A DNA stretch of 64,000 nucleotides from Lasiosphaeris hirsuta. Lineage: Eukaryota; Ascomycota; Sordariomycetes; Sordariales; Lasiosphaeriaceae. A model generated the notes under the pieces. That model was not told the DNA's origin. It saw only the letters and a program-made list of their open reading frames with translations, and did no database searches. Of this stretch, positions 33,600 through 46,190 are shown piece after piece (the stretch's first letter is position 1; each line of letters begins with the position of its first letter). Both the position numbers and the translations under genes were made by a program. The stretch is from the NCBI GenBank assembly GCA_030549175.1, contig JAUKUA010000002.1:5952001-6016000 (forward strand), read 5' to 3'.

Positions 33600-35882
33600 G
33601 TCCGACTATCCTACATCGTCTCCTCCCAGAACATCTCCCACGTGGCCGCCCACTTGACCTTCAGCTCGTCCAACCAGGCGCCGAATTTGATGTCTTTATC
33701 CATCCTGAGCCACCCGCTCTTTCACTCCACGCCAATCCTCAACTGGAGTCTTGACATGTTTATGCCCCTTGGGGCACAACACTCTCTAGTCCGTGTCCTC
33801 CCCTCTGTCCACCGCCGCTCGCTTATCAAAGCATTCATGACAAAAGTCCATCGCCGTACAATAGCAACACATGTAAACGGCTCCGTCATGCCAGCTCGAG
33901 ATATTCATTCCCGCACCCAGAACACTCCAAAGAGATTGTCGGATCTAGACCCTCATCCACCTTCTTCCTCTCCTCGCTCTCCGCGGCCCTCTTTGCCTTC
34001 GCCTCCGCGCTCTTGCCCCCATCCTCCTGCTCCTTCTTCCAGATGTCCATGTCCACGATGTACAGCTGGCACGTCGCCGCCACCTGTGCCTCCGCCGCGT
34101 CATGAGAACTAGCGGGATGCTGAGCTGTGACTGCGTGGGATCGAACCCCTTGCCAAAGAACTCCGCCATCCGCCGTACCAAAATCTTCATGTCGTCAAAA
34201 CTGGCCGTTTTCCCCTTTGCATCCTTCGCCTCGTGGAACTCGCGCAACACGATATCAGCTAGGTGCTGGCTCGCCCCGCTGATGGCATCCGTAAACCGCT
34301 CGTCCTTTGGCCCGTCCAGCACCCGCGCGAGCAGCGCCTCGGCCGTCTTGGTGCTGCCCTCGGCCGTCCGCAGCGCGGTGCTATGGAAGTCGGCCCAGCG
34401 CACCAGGAACAGAGCCTGCCCCCAGCTGGCCTTGGTGACCATCTCCTCATCTACCTCGTCGAACAGCTGCAAGAGGTACGCCGTCTCCCGCGTTTCCACG
34501 GGCGGCATGCTCCACGTCGGCCCGGCCCCAATGGTAAGTCCAGCACCCCAAATCGAAGGAGCGCGCGCGGTCCTTAGCGCTGATCATGCGCATCAGGCGC
34601 ATCATGTCGGCCCACTGGCCCCGCTTTGCCAAGGCCGGGATGATGGCCGACAAGTCGGTGCCAAAGTACTTGTGATCGGCATAGGCCTTCATCTCGTCAG
34701 TGTAGGCGCCGACGCCGCGCAGGAGCGACGACATGCCACCCAGCTCGAGGTGCGCGCGCACCCGGCGCTGGTGGTCGTCCGGCATCATGGAGAGGAGCTC
34801 CCAGTCGTCGTCGCTGGTTTTGTCGAACAGAGTCGGCTTCGCGGCGATGGCATTGTTGAGGTGCTCGAGGGCCTCGCAGATCCGGGCCGTCTTGGCTGCC
34901 TCTTCTTCGCCCTCGTAAGGGTTGCGCTTGCTTTTAGACGGGTCGTAGCTCAGGCGCTCATCTTCGTCCGTCTGGAAGAGGATCCGGCCTAGGGCGCTGT
35001 GCAGCTGGAAGAGATCTTCTTTGTCGGTTGTTTTTGCGACGCAGGAACGGAAGAGGTCGATGCCCGGCTTGATGTAGTCACAGGCCGACATGACGGTGTC
35101 GATCGATCGGTAGGCTTTGGGCGTCTTTTGGATATCCGGGAAGGTGTTGGCTAGGACCATGAACGACTTTTCCGGAGGGTCAAATCCCCATGCCTCGTCG
35201 GCTGTGAAGTCTTCAAAATACGCCTGGAGCTCGGTGTTCTCGGGGAGTAGATCCTTGCACTGCCTGAGGGCTTTATGGGCTAGCTTGAACGACGTAGTGG
35301 CGTTGAACCTCAGCTCGCCAGTATTAAACCAGTTGAAAATGTGCCCTAGAGAAAATAGCACGTAGATCTGTCGCTTATCCTGCACGATCGCAGCCATGGT
35401 CTCTCTGGCACTGGTCGTTAGAGATGCACTCCGGTAGCGCCGTTGCGTGCTCTGCCCATTGGGATATCGTGCCGAGGGATTTCTCCGCCTCCTTTGGTTC
35501 CCCTAGCACGGTGAAGTTTCCGACCACCATGCTCTCAATCCTGCGTATCGAACCTCCCTTGTTCTGGGGGATGTCGTTGAGATATTCGACAATTTTGGCG
35601 GCTTCCTCATCCGCAAGGTCTTTGCGGTCAATGTCCCGCAGATGGTCTACCCAGTATGTGGATGCATAAGAGTCGGTCCCGGTCTCCTCGGCCGTTTGCT
35701 TCTTGCTCTGTGGGCTCTTACTCTGCCTCGATGGTGGTCATCTTCCACTTCTCGCGCCCAGAGGTGGAGAGATCGACGCCGCATTTCTGCTCGTAATTCA
35801 GCAGCGCCTGCTCCCACAGCTTACCGATGTCGGAAGTGTCGTCCTCCAGCTTGTCGCCCCGATAATAAGACTGCGCAGCCAT
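33600..35882 (-). pseudogene. Broken STAND/NLR-associated gene lacking its NTPase
   Basis: Minus-strand gene in pieces. It starts MAAQSYYRGDKLEDDTSDIG, LWEQALLNYEQKCG (35882-35780), which looks like the first residues of fungal STAND proteins with a Goodbye N-terminal domain. After a one-base frameshift (near 35720) comes Trp/Asp-rich helical sequence (STYWVDHLRDIDRKDLADEE), another shift near 35410, then a clean 300-codon block (35397-34560; YVLFSLGHIFNWFNTGELRF to MMRLMRMI) that looks like a helical TPR-type C-terminal region. Two more shifts (near 34560 and 34110) precede QLYIVDMDIWKKEQEDG and a Cys/His cluster (LECSGCG, CYCTAMDFCHECFDKR) ending KGHKHVKTPVEDWRGVK. No NACHT P-loop or Walker B is present. 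At least four frameshifts make it a pseudogene; family naming is tentative. Confidence 0.65.
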
Positions 35883-36429
35883 TGGAAAATGTTTAGTCTA
35901 TCAGACAGCTTGTCAAGTGGATTGAAGTGATGTGAGCTTGGGAACCGGAGCAGCGAGAGTATTATTACTATTATAATCCTCCATCAAATCAGATTCTCGG
36001 CTCAGCTGCGAAAAGAGCAGCCGTCGGGCCACAACTGAACCTGGGGTGCATTAGTGGTATATGCAGGCGAGAGGAATGAGGTTGGCAATGAGTGTAAGCT
36101 TGGTGTAACAGAGGCGGGAGGGCAGGCAATGGCAGCGAATTTATTCTCAGCACGGGATTGGCTGCTATGAGCTGCAATCCACGCGTGATGGTTCTAGCTT
36201 TATCAACTGCGTTGCAAAGTGCTATTCGATTGGTGGCTTCGACACTTGGCTAAAAATAGTCTACCAATCATCACAAAGTGTGGATTTTTGGGTGACGACA
36301 AAGGCCAATGTTCGAGCGAGGAAAGAAGAATTGCTCTGCTGCCTCCGTGCCGAATGTAAACGGGCTGTCCAGGGCTGACAGGAGCGTTGTTGGCACTTTG
36401 GCTGGGCAGCACCGTGCCGGATTCTTCAA

Positions 36430-36448
36430 GGGGGGGGGGGGGGGGGGG
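36430..36448. repeat. Poly-G tract
   Basis: Nineteen consecutive G residues, preceded by CTTCAA. Confidence 0.9.
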
Positions 36449-37513
36449 CTAACTGGTTTGAGGCAAGTTTGCTTCGGTCTCAGCGGCCCCGTAGAGGCGT
36501 AGGCATTGTCGGGCTCCGGCGCGGTTGGCAACTCGGTAGTGTCGGTGCTGTGGGGTTCGGGAAGACGGCGGCATACTTCTTGTGGACAATAAGAACCGAA
36601 TTTGTCAAAGCTAAAGCTGGTAAGTCTTTGGGAGAACTAGTGTTTGGCAGGAAAATGGACCTTCTCGCGACTAAGCCCTGGGACCCTCTAGATCGGCCTG
36701 TTCAATTGGGTTCAGTTCATCAAAGCTTCCATGACCAATTCAGACCAATTACAGCTTCGTCCCACATGTGGATGTTAGCGTGTGAAAGAGGATGAACATT
36801 CGATAACAACGCTGGTTGTGGCCGACAGAAAGGGTTAAGATGGCCGCATTGCGTTCGTTTTGTCCCAGAGGGCTGCGAGGGTTTATCTGGTCGACGTGGT
36901 GGCAGACCGTTGGCCAGCGGCGGCTATGCTCGGCCCCAACGAAATCGCACCGTTGGCCTCGGAACCAGCCACATTTGACAAGAAGTGTGCCTGACACGAT
37001 GAAAATAGATGAAGCAGATAAAGCAAAAGAAAGAGTATAAAGTGGATTCCAGATAATTACAATGTCTTTGATAAGCAGGTTGATCATATAAGTGAACATA
37101 TCAATTTCTACCACCTCACGACAACAATCCTTATTTATACCAAGAACATCGTGCACCATTCTCAAGATGACAGCGAAAAGTCGTTCGAGTATCGGGCATC
37201 TGGTGCTGCCCGGATCTGTACCGAATTTACCGGCTGTAGCCGTCATCATGATATTTTTATTGGGAAATCTACAGGCTGTAGCTGCCATAATGAAATCCAA
37301 TCCATACAAGGTTGCCTTGTTGGCGTTGGAACCGCCCAAGCAAATAGACCACTTTCAAAGCTCTCCCAATGGGCACCGAGGATGGTGTGGGCGTGTATGC
37401 CATCCGGGCCCTGTTCTGGTGAGGCAGTGCACAAGGGGCCATCCGGACCAGGAGGTCCTAGTCGCAAGCCTGTTCAAGAGCGTCACTACCTAACCATTTA
37501 GCCCAGTTAGGTC

Positions 37514-37656
37514 TGTCACGGCCACCTATCCTGACTCTCTTGTATATATGTACTCGTCCTAAGCGGTGCTAAAACGCTCTATAATGAAGGGACGGAGCGC
37601 ATGCTCGTGGCCACGGCCAGTTATACCGCAGTTGTCCTTCAGGTAAACCTGTGACA
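37514..37656. mobile_element. Possible short LTR-like relic (143 bp)
   Basis: Begins TGTCACGG and ends CCTGTGACA, the inverted TGTCAC/GTGACA termini often seen on fungal Copia LTRs. No second copy, body, or target duplication was found in the window. Confidence 0.25.
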
Positions 37657-39430
37657 CAGCTCAAGGAGGTGTGATCAATGTGAATCAGTGTAAGGTCTGA
37701 CGGGCTGTCCAGGCTTACAGATTCAAACACTGCACAGTTCAACAGGGTCAGAGGACAAATGTAAGAAGTAGAGAGGTAGATCAGAACTTCAGCCTTACCA
37801 TTTACTCTCGCAGCGTATACTTTCGCGATGAACTACCCCGGCAGTACTGTTGGTTCGACTCAGAGCTTTCACACTCCTATACACTATAGAGAGTCTTGCG
37901 CCAGTCCAAAGTCGATAAATCTGGTCTAGATCCTAGTTGTTATGCGTAGCTCCCTTGTATGAGGAACCCCTTGGGTAGTAAAACTGACAGCACTGGGGAA
38001 GGAGTTCCGCAACTGAACGCACTGGTCCACGAGCACAACTCGAAACCATGAAGATCCGGGAGAGTCTGCTGGAATTCGGCGGCCGCCCCAGAAATCGTGT
38101 TTGTAAATGCAGACTCTATCGCTCCGTAAGTGCCGATTGGCATGGCTAGCTCAATATGGCCGCATTGAGCTCTGACTACTGTGCCTTGTAGGTATTGCCG
38201 TCCAATCGGCCACCTGCTTGTATACTTGCGGACATACCCTAGCTCAAAGAATTCTGAATGACGGCATGTATGAGCGTCAGTTGCTTCTTGCCATGGTGGA
38301 TTTAACGTCACTCACGGGGTATCAGATCGGTCGCCAGGTGTTGTAACCGTACAATATATGGTAGCTGTATCTGCAAGACCTCCAAGGAGCACTCTAGACA
38401 TTTTGACACCCCTTGGCACTTCTGTTGTGTTTGGCCGTCGCGTTGACACCGGATGTTCATGGGTACTCGCTTTTCCCCCCCAAACTTTGCACCTCCAATA
38501 TCGGTTAACCACGTCAGAAACTAGCTTCGCCTAGCAGATTGGCTTTTTGCTGATGGCTTTGGGCAATCAGGGTTAGACTAGAAACTAAAAACTGCCTGCA
38601 GTATTCCATCCATTCTTTGGTTCATCCGATCCTCCAGCTTCGCCAAAAGGCCACATTCGCGCTTGTTTGCTGTATGCTACCAGTTCGTGGTCAGACTGCT
38701 GCCACGAAACCAAGACGGGAAGCTGAGCTCACAGCGTAAGATTCTGCAAGTATGTGGACAATCCGATGGCATTTCCTTGCATTCGAATCCTCACTGCCCC
38801 AAGGTTGTCGACAATCCATCTGAGCAGATCTCTCTTGCCTAGACAGCTGGGCGTCTTCGCTCTAAAGTTTTTAATTTCGTTTCTACTTGCTTGAGTGTCG
38901 CTTCGGTCTCCCGAAGCAACAACTGCCCTTGCGATTTGGTTATCTCATCAGGGTCGGCGAGGTTATAATTCAAGAAGCTGGAACTTAGATGCCATGCCTT
39001 GCCTTCATTCCTGTCAAACGGTCAAGTAATTCATCCAATCGGCAGGCCCATAGAGGAGAGCCTTCGCGCAGAGTCTTTTATGTGCATGTTTAGCGCCTTG
39101 GCTTTACGCGCTCACAAGCGCTGACTAGGCCCGATTGATGCCCGGTGCTTCATACCCAGCAACCGCATCACGGGCAATCGGGCGAGTCGCTTCCAGCTGA
39201 CGTGGAGCCACTGGACGTGGAACTTTTTGGCACCACGGCTGTGCCAGACACTTGCCAACAACGAATTAAGCAAACCGAGCGACAATTTTTTTATTTTTAT
39301 TTTTCATTTTTTGGCTCTGCGACATCAACCTGCACAACAAGTTTAAATATCATGGCAACCCGCTGCGACCTTTAATCATCTGGACAATCTTGCTTGCGCC
39401 CTCCTAGATTACCCAAGGTACGCACTAATC

Positions 39431-42156
39431 ATGGCTTTACGTTTTTTACGGTGCTGCTGGCCAAAGGCCAAGGACCCCAAGGCCAACACAGACACCCCCA
39501 TTAGACCGTGCCCGATCTGTAGGAACTTTAGGCCAGCCCATCGGAGGCAGTTTGGCGGCGTCGAGCTTTTCAGCCGAAGGTATGACCAACGTCGACTTTC
39601 ACAGCTTCTGGACTCACACAACTCGGGATGCGCCGGATGCGATCTCCTCGTTAACGCAATCGAGGTGTGGAAGCCAGGCTGGGTAGCGGAATACGCACAA
39701 ACCGCCACCCTGGCCATTGGCTTGGAGTGTAGCATTCTGTCGGTCGATTTGTACACGCCGCTAGATAGGGAAAAGCACGGGAGGATTAAAATCTTTCAGT
39801 CTCAAGGTATGTCGGTGCATCACTAGAACTACTCCTCCTTTTTGCGGACGAAGTTCCAGCGGCTGCTCCTACCTCGCTTTGAGAGCTGCTAACCCACCAC
39901 TCAGGAGATGTGACGAGACCCATGACACGACTTCCCTTTTGCTCAACTCCCGGCATCGTTCCGGATTCTTCCTCAGGCGCTGCTTTCGACCGCGCCAACA
40001 CATGGCTGAACCACTGCCTCAAGAACCACGCCAGCTGCGCGACAGACACCGACGGCACTAGCGAACACACCCCCCGCCGCCTGCTCAAGGTCCCCCAAAT
40101 GGAGCAGCCTGAGCAGGAGAGGGTCCTCCTAGTAGAGGACCCGCCCAAGGGCGTCCCCTACGCAGCGCTGAGTTACTGCTGGGGGAGCGAGCCGACCGGC
40201 GTGATCCGCACGCTGCGGGCCAATAAGGCGACGCACGCTACGGCGGGCATCCCGCTGCGCTCGCTCCCCAAGACGATCCAGGACGCCGTCCTCGTGTGCG
40301 CGAGGCTGGGCTTGGCCTACGTCTGGATCGACGCCCTCTGCATCGTGCAGGACGACGCGGCGGACTGGGACCGCGAGGCGCGCCTGATGAAGACCGTCTA
40401 CCGCGGGTCGCGGCTCACCGTCGCCGCCCACGCCGCCAAGTCGTGCCGGGACGGGTTCCTGGGCCCCCAGGCGTTCGGCGGGCCGCAGTTCCAGCGTCCG
40501 TTCCGGACCGCCTTCTCTTCCGTATCGGGTCCGGGTCCGGGTCCGAGCACCCGCGAGGGACAAGGTGACCAGGGGAGCGCCAGGGCGTACGTGAGGCTGG
40601 GGAAGCCGGCTGTGCGGCCGCCGGCGCCGTCGGTGCTCGACACGCGCGGCTGGACGCTGCAGGAGGCGCTGCTGCCGCGACGGACGCTGCATTTCACGGG
40701 ACGTGAGATGGCGTGGGAGTGCGACGAGGCGCACCTCTGCGAGTGCGGCCATGTCGAGGGCTTGATGTTCGGCGAAGCATACCCCATGGTCAGGACGGAA
40801 TGGAGACGGAACGCGTCGGCCCCCCGCGGCGGTGCGAGTGGGGATGGCGGATGGGTGACGCTTGTCAAGCGGTACTCGAGGCGCCAGCTCACGAGGGGCT
40901 CGGATAAGCTGATTGCCATTGCGGGAATCGCCGAGCTCGTGGAAAACATGAAGCGTGCAGCGGACAGCGAAGAGGCGTACTGGGCCGGCATATTCCGGTC
41001 GGGTCTCCCCGCGCAGCTTCTCTGGGCCGTCCAGGATGAGGACGAGCTCCGGTCGAGGGGCATCGGCGTCCCGAGCATCCGCCCGCAGCCCTACCGCGCG
41101 CCAACGTGGTCGTGGGCCTCGGTCGATGGTCCGGTCCACTACAGCGGCGTAGGGGTGCCAACGGTCGCTGGGAGCTCTGATGACCCGTCGTCCGACGGAG
41201 GAGAGTTCGTCTCTCTGGTCCGAATTCTCGGGTCCAGCGAGTTTTCCCTCACCATCCCCTCCGCGTCGGGCAATGCCGACACCAAGAATAGTATGCCGGC
41301 CGTTTCGGCGAGAGACTTGAAGTTGGAGGGGCTCGTCATACCCGTCGCCCTTGTGACCGTCAAGCTTGCCTTGACCGGGTTCGGGCGCGCCGTGTTCGAG
41401 CTGAGCGAGAGGAACAGGGGTACCGCGAGCACCGTGCGACCGCAAGACGGGACAATTTGGGAGGTGGCGTGCGATGTCCAGCGGGAACCATGTTTGGCAT
41501 GCCGATGCCTCGCTCGCGACATCCCCTACGCGACGACTGGAGATACTCCCTGGGGCCATGGCGGCGCTGCGTTCCCGACTCGAGGCGACCGCGGCGGGGA
41601 GCGCGACTGGGAGGAGGTTGTGACGGATAATACGGACTTGGGCCCGCCTTCTGTTCTCGATATGGAAGGTTTTGATATCAACCCGGACTTGGACGGTATG
41701 GAGGGCGCCGAAGTGGTGGATTTGAACGAAGGGTTAGGATACAACATAGAGCCGACCCTTACGGACGGGAGCGAGGACTTTGGGAGTCACGGGCGGGCTT
41801 TTTCGGTTCCTGATATCGGATCCGAAAATATGATTCCTATCGGTACAGTCCCAGCCCCCCCCGCTCCACAAGCCGAGCTGCCGACCCGGGTTTCTGGGTG
41901 GTGCAAGCAATGCCTGGTGGAAGGGGGATACTGGGACCAGCCCCAGTTCTGCTGCCTGCGGATCGCTTCGCAGAGGGTGAATGCCGGCCTTCTGGGGGAG
42001 CTGACGTACATCTTTTTTCTCGTCCTTTCGCCTTCTACTCTTGTTCCAGGGGGATGGGAAAGGGTGGGTATCGGCAACATCCGGCTTGAAGCCGGCCAGG
42101 ATGTAAACGGGAGCTTGTTTTCTGAGGGGGAAACTCGGGCGCTGCGGCTGGTTTGA
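39431..42156 (+). CDS. HET-domain (heterokaryon incompatibility) protein
   Basis: Intact gene of 875 aa in two exons, 39431-39806 and 39905-42156, joined by a 98-bp intron (GTATGT donor, CTAAC branch, CTCAG acceptor; phase preserved). The N-terminal segment has paired cysteines (CPICRNF, SGCAGCDLL). The HET domain begins at residue 211 with YAALSYCWGS, continues LPKTIQDAVLVCARLGLAYVW and IDALCIVQDDAADW, and ends near VYRGSRLTVAAHAAKSCRDGF. Later blocks DTRGWTLQEALLPRRTLHF, RQLTRGSDKLIAIAGIAELV and APTWSWASVDGPVHY are the conserved post-HET motifs. HET domains trigger cell death on non-self fusion in fungi. No NACHT or repeat domain is attached. Which partner it recognises is unknown. The long Asp/Glu-rich C-terminal part (about 560-700) is poorly conserved. 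Confidence 0.88.
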
Positions 42157-44109
42157 GAGATCAACCTCGATTTTGAGGCTGAGTACCTGCTGTTGCCAAA
42201 ATGCCGGGTGTGATCGCATTACCCCGCCGCAGGGATGTCAAAACGCGCAGCGAAAGATGTTGGAGTGGCAGGGTGGTGGTGTATTGCTACTATCTGCTCT
42301 GCTTCATGGAGAGTAAGTGTAAGATGCAGGAAGTGGTCTTGCACCTGCGTGAGGAAATAGGTGGTGGGTTGGAGCACAAGCCAACAGGCCTGTGCAGGCG
42401 CGGCACCCTGTGTGCCTGTGCGCCTGGGAATGCCCCACTCCCAATAGAAGAGCAATCCATTAGAGCCTATGTAAACGCCATATTATATAACGATCATGCC
42501 TGACCTATTCTGCATTAAGAAAAACTCGTATTTACCTCTGTCTCAAAGGATATTTGAGGCCAGTGTACCTTAAATACATACAGCCTCGGGGGGTGTAGTG
42601 CTTATTTATTGGCCGCGATGATGCCAATTGTCGTGGAAATGCTTTCGATCGTTCAACCTAAAGTTTAAAAAGGATAGCGCTTTAGTACTACGACTTTAGC
42701 CCTCGAAGATGGTTGAAGGATTCATCTAGTTTGTTGAGGTGACAATCTTGCAACTTAACGGCTCCATGAGGACTAAGTCTGTAGTGCTTGGCTCGGTTGA
42801 GCGTGAACGTGCCTATCCGCCCATGGCACCTAGTAACGGACGTGGAATTTTTTCCTCGCAGAGTTCGATTACTCAGACGCTGGAGGCATATATATCTCCA
42901 ACACCTGCTAAGATAAACAGATGTAAGGGTTACATATAAACCCTCACACAGCCTCCGAGCGCTACGTAGGAGGATGCTGCTATATACCTCCAACTGACGG
43001 CTCATGAATGTGACGCTGGGATGGACATAGAACCGATCGCTGCAACTATTAAGAAGCTTCACGATCCCTCGGTGGCCCTCATGGTAGCCTGGTGATCATT
43101 ATGCGGGGGACTCTATGCCCTAGGATCACACTGGTCCCAATCTTTCAACTACTCACCCTCCTCGCTAGAAATCATCCACCAAGGCTTGTTCCCTCATGCT
43201 CGGGTCGACAGTGATATCAAGCTTGTTGCCAAGGAAGCCGGCGAGAAACATGACAGGTTCTCGATTGTTTGTGCCGAGTATGAAGGGTCGCTTGCTGTTC
43301 TTGATGAGTATGAACCGATGAAGACGGGCTAAATCTCCTTTGTCTTTGATACTTTTGTATCTACGAGTCAGGTTGCTCGTCGTGGTGACGATCATCTCCA
43401 GGCCACGGGATTCAGGGGAGGTGGAGCGAAGAAACACAGGGCCACTTACACTTCGAGTTCGCTTAGTCAATCAGAGGTCGTGATGTTGATTACATCGGGG
43501 TGAGCGAATGAGCAACATATAATAGTGACTAGGCTTTGCTGTATTTTGATGCTATAAATCCGAGAACTTGGCAGCGTTCTTTGAAGTGTAATAGGATGAG
43601 CCACGACGGCGATTGACCTGAGAATGGTGCGTGACTCGGAATCAAGTGGGAAGACGGAGGGGTCGAAGTCAATCGCGGTGAATTGGGACACACAATTCTA
43701 CACTATTACCGCGATTTAGATGGGCAATAAAAGGCTTCAAACCAGCGCATCAACACAACATATCCTGCCCGGCGCTTGCTCACAGCGCTGCGACCGCGCT
43801 GGGAATCCCCTGGCTTGGCCTATTGGCCTGCTCTCCAGCTCCCTAGCTCCTGGACTGATCGACTGGCACTCTGGCTCTCCCACCATTACCCCCTGGCCAG
43901 GGCTGGTGCGATTGCCACGGGGAACCTTGACGCTGACCCTATCACAATGGTACTGATGAGTATCGTCGAATTTGCCTCGCAGTTGTCGTCGCTGATATTA
44001 TTGTTATGGAGGTCCGGTCTTCGTCATACAGATCCAGGCCCATATCTTCATGCAGACCCGGCATAAGCTCCCCTAGGAACAGTGCCGCCGGATCGAGGGG
44101 TCTTTCCCC
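42157..44109. other. No gene firmly recognised
   Basis: A minus-strand pair of frames at 43691-43165 (MSQFTAIDFDPSVFPLDSES..., then TRRYKSIKDKGDLARLHRF..., ending ALVDDF) could be one small gene with an intron, but splice sites are unclear and no domain is visible. 42500-43130 is AT-rich and stop-dense. Confidence 0.4.
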
Positions 44110-44932
44110 TTACTCCAACTCAACCGGCCTGGTCTGGGCAACAGGCTTGACTGGCCTACTCTCAGCAGCAACCTCAACCGGCCTCTCGTCGGCCGCCACC
44201 TCGACAGCCGTGCCGTCCCACGGTCTCTTTACCTCGGTGGAAGCTGCCTCAGGCAAATCGGGCATCGACCCATTCCTCCTCCTCCTCGTCCGCCGCCAGA
44301 ACCAAGCCAGCACCCCCAGCACGAGCGCCGCAACAATGCTAACCGGCACGGCAATCTTGACCGTGTCCGCCGAGGTGCCCGTGCCGGGCTCCGCCGTGTT
44401 TGTAGGCGCCAAAGAAGTCACAGCGGCGCTGGTCGTCAGCACCAGCGTCGCGCTGCCGGTCGCGCTGCTGGACGACGAGACCTGCGCGCGGGGCGCAATG
44501 ATGAATTTGGGTGATGTGAAGCGCGAGGTGCCCGTGGGGCCGCTAGGATCGTTCACAGACTCTTGCTCGGTGGCATTGTCCGTGTTCCAGGCCCAAAAGA
44601 AGTAGACGTTGGAGCGGCTGGCGTCGAGGTCCAGTGTGTCGACTTTCCATTTGAATGTTGTTTTGAGCGGGGTGCTGTCATCTTCTGGTTGTGTGTGTCA
44701 GGCACCTAACTCGCAAGCGGATGTCTGAGGCAATGAGGTTGAAAAGCATACGAAAAACAGTCTTCCCCGGTCTAGCGGTTTCCCTCCCCGGGTCCTCTTG
44801 CCATAAGCGGATGTTGATGACGGAGAAGTCGCAAGCCCATTCTACCACTTCCTCCTGTCCGATTTGCCACACTATCTCTATCCCCTCCGACAACTTTTGG
44901 GGTTGCAGGAAAAGGCTGTCAAACTGGGACAT
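44110..44932 (-). CDS. Single-pass membrane protein with mid-protein TM
   Basis: Predicted plasma-membrane protein of 251 aa from two exons, 44752-44932 and 44110-44684, joined across a 67-bp intron (GTATGC donor, CCTGAC branch, ACCAG acceptor) that fuses KTVF to QDDSTPLKTTFKWKVDTLDL in frame. The extracellular part shows the pattern of a large Pezizomycotina family (IEIVWQIGQEEVVEWAC..., VYFFWAWNTDNATE..., FTSPKFII), then a Ser/Thr stalk (130-165), a TM segment at about 170-190 (IAVPVSIVAALVLGVLAWFW), a stop-transfer RRTRRRR, and a tail with three RPV repeats. No signal peptide is visible at this ATG, so an upstream exon probably exists or the N-terminus is lost. Function unknown; sensor-like layout. 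Confidence 0.7.
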
Positions 44933-46190
44933 GGTAAAAATTGTCGAGCGGCAGAGTCCCTTGAATTATATCAGTGACCTGACGTGTCCGTCGTTTCTTT
45001 ACTGCGGAGAATAAACGCGGTTGAACGACCGGTATTGGTGCTTTTTTGAAACGGAGAAGAGCCGAAGAACAGCGAAATGCGGCTCATCGGGTTTCTAAGG
45101 TGATGAATATGCTGAAATGCCAGGTCACGCAGGCAAAGCCTGCTGAGTCCGCATGAGTAGCGTTTGCTTTGACAATCCAGACTCCTGGCCATGTGGTAGG
45201 AGGCTGCGGTGTGACCAATGACCGAGTAGTGCTCCGTGGCAGTGCGTTCAGCCCCGATAAGAAAAGGGAAAGGACCTTCCAGAAGATCGATTGAAACTCA
45301 AACCAGGGAGATCTCATTACTGGAAAGGCTTGAGGAACGTCCTTCCTGAAGAGAAGGGTGCCCAACCCAGCCTTTTGTACTCTTTGATATTTCCAGTGGC
45401 CTCCGAATGGAGGCATTTCTTTATCTGTTGGTTCTCACGCCACCAGCTGGTTCCAATAGATGCACGTGGTGGCTTTCTGTGGCTGTCTTGGCACTGAGAT
45501 CTGCGAGTCCCCTCTACCTAGCAAATATAATGTCTACTCTCGAGGTGTGGCCGTCTACTATCTTCAAGCGTCAAAGATCTAGACCAAAGGCACATTTTTG
45601 GAGCCATGACGACGACCTTGTCAAGCGCGGCGCCCCGAGGCTCTTGTAGAGCCGTAATTGAGTTCTGTGTTGCAAAGGATACCGGGCGAAGACCTCGCGC
45701 CAACCCCTACCTTTGACCAAGATGGTAGTTGAGGTTCGGCACTACCTATGCCGGGGCATCAACCCCGCGGTGATCGTTGGCGGTGGCGGCAGCGCTGGTG
45801 CCGTCTCGCTTCCGTTTCTTTGGCGAGGGGGCAGACAGATCGATCGACCACGTGCGGATACCGACCATCAGTTGAATAGCGTCGCGAACGGCGCGTTGGC
45901 GATGGGCGATGGGCGATGGGAGGGAGAGAAGCTGTTTGCGGAATGTGTTGGCATTTGCGGCTTGGAGCGTAAGGGTGATGCAGTTTATGAGGAACGTAAT
46001 AGCCTCGCAGTCGGGAAACACTTTGTTCGCCAGTCCAATGATAGCGTCGTCGGTCGGTATCTAGTAGCTTGATTGTGAGAAATGTTTCCCGTCCGGATGC
46101 TGCCGTCTGGGCCCTGGATCATGTCAGGGGCAGTGATGAGGATCTGGCATTGCAAGCGTCTCCCCTCCTCCCGCAACCAGAGTTGGTAAA
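44933..46190. other. No gene firmly recognised
   Basis: May include an upstream exon of the membrane protein: a minus frame at 45416-45084 has a hydrophobic FWKVLSLFLSGLNA segment like a signal peptide, but I could not place the junction. Other frames lack motifs. Confidence 0.4.

Larger units (their letters stand above)
35883..39430. other. 3.5-kb region without a recognisable gene
   Basis: Contains a G19 run (36430-36448), a motif-free 196-codon minus frame (36749-37339), a 143-bp TGTCAC...GTGACA segment (37514-37656), and two adjoining minus frames separated by one TGA (38512-37940) that I cannot assign. The last few hundred bases should include the promoter of the HET gene. Confidence 0.45.

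Noticed and set aside
36749..37339. 196-codon minus frame
   Set aside because: Length is suggestive but there is no motif, no intron context and no related sequence; treated as a chance frame.
40129..41559. 476-codon minus-strand frame opposite the HET gene
   Set aside because: It is the antisense shadow of the GC-rich HET exon; Arg/Pro/Gly-rich with no motif, while the plus strand has clear HET motifs.
45713..46072. 119-codon plus frame upstream of the calpain remnant, considered as its catalytic-Cys half
   Set aside because: No calpain Cys motif (QG..GDCW..A) in this or neighbouring frames.
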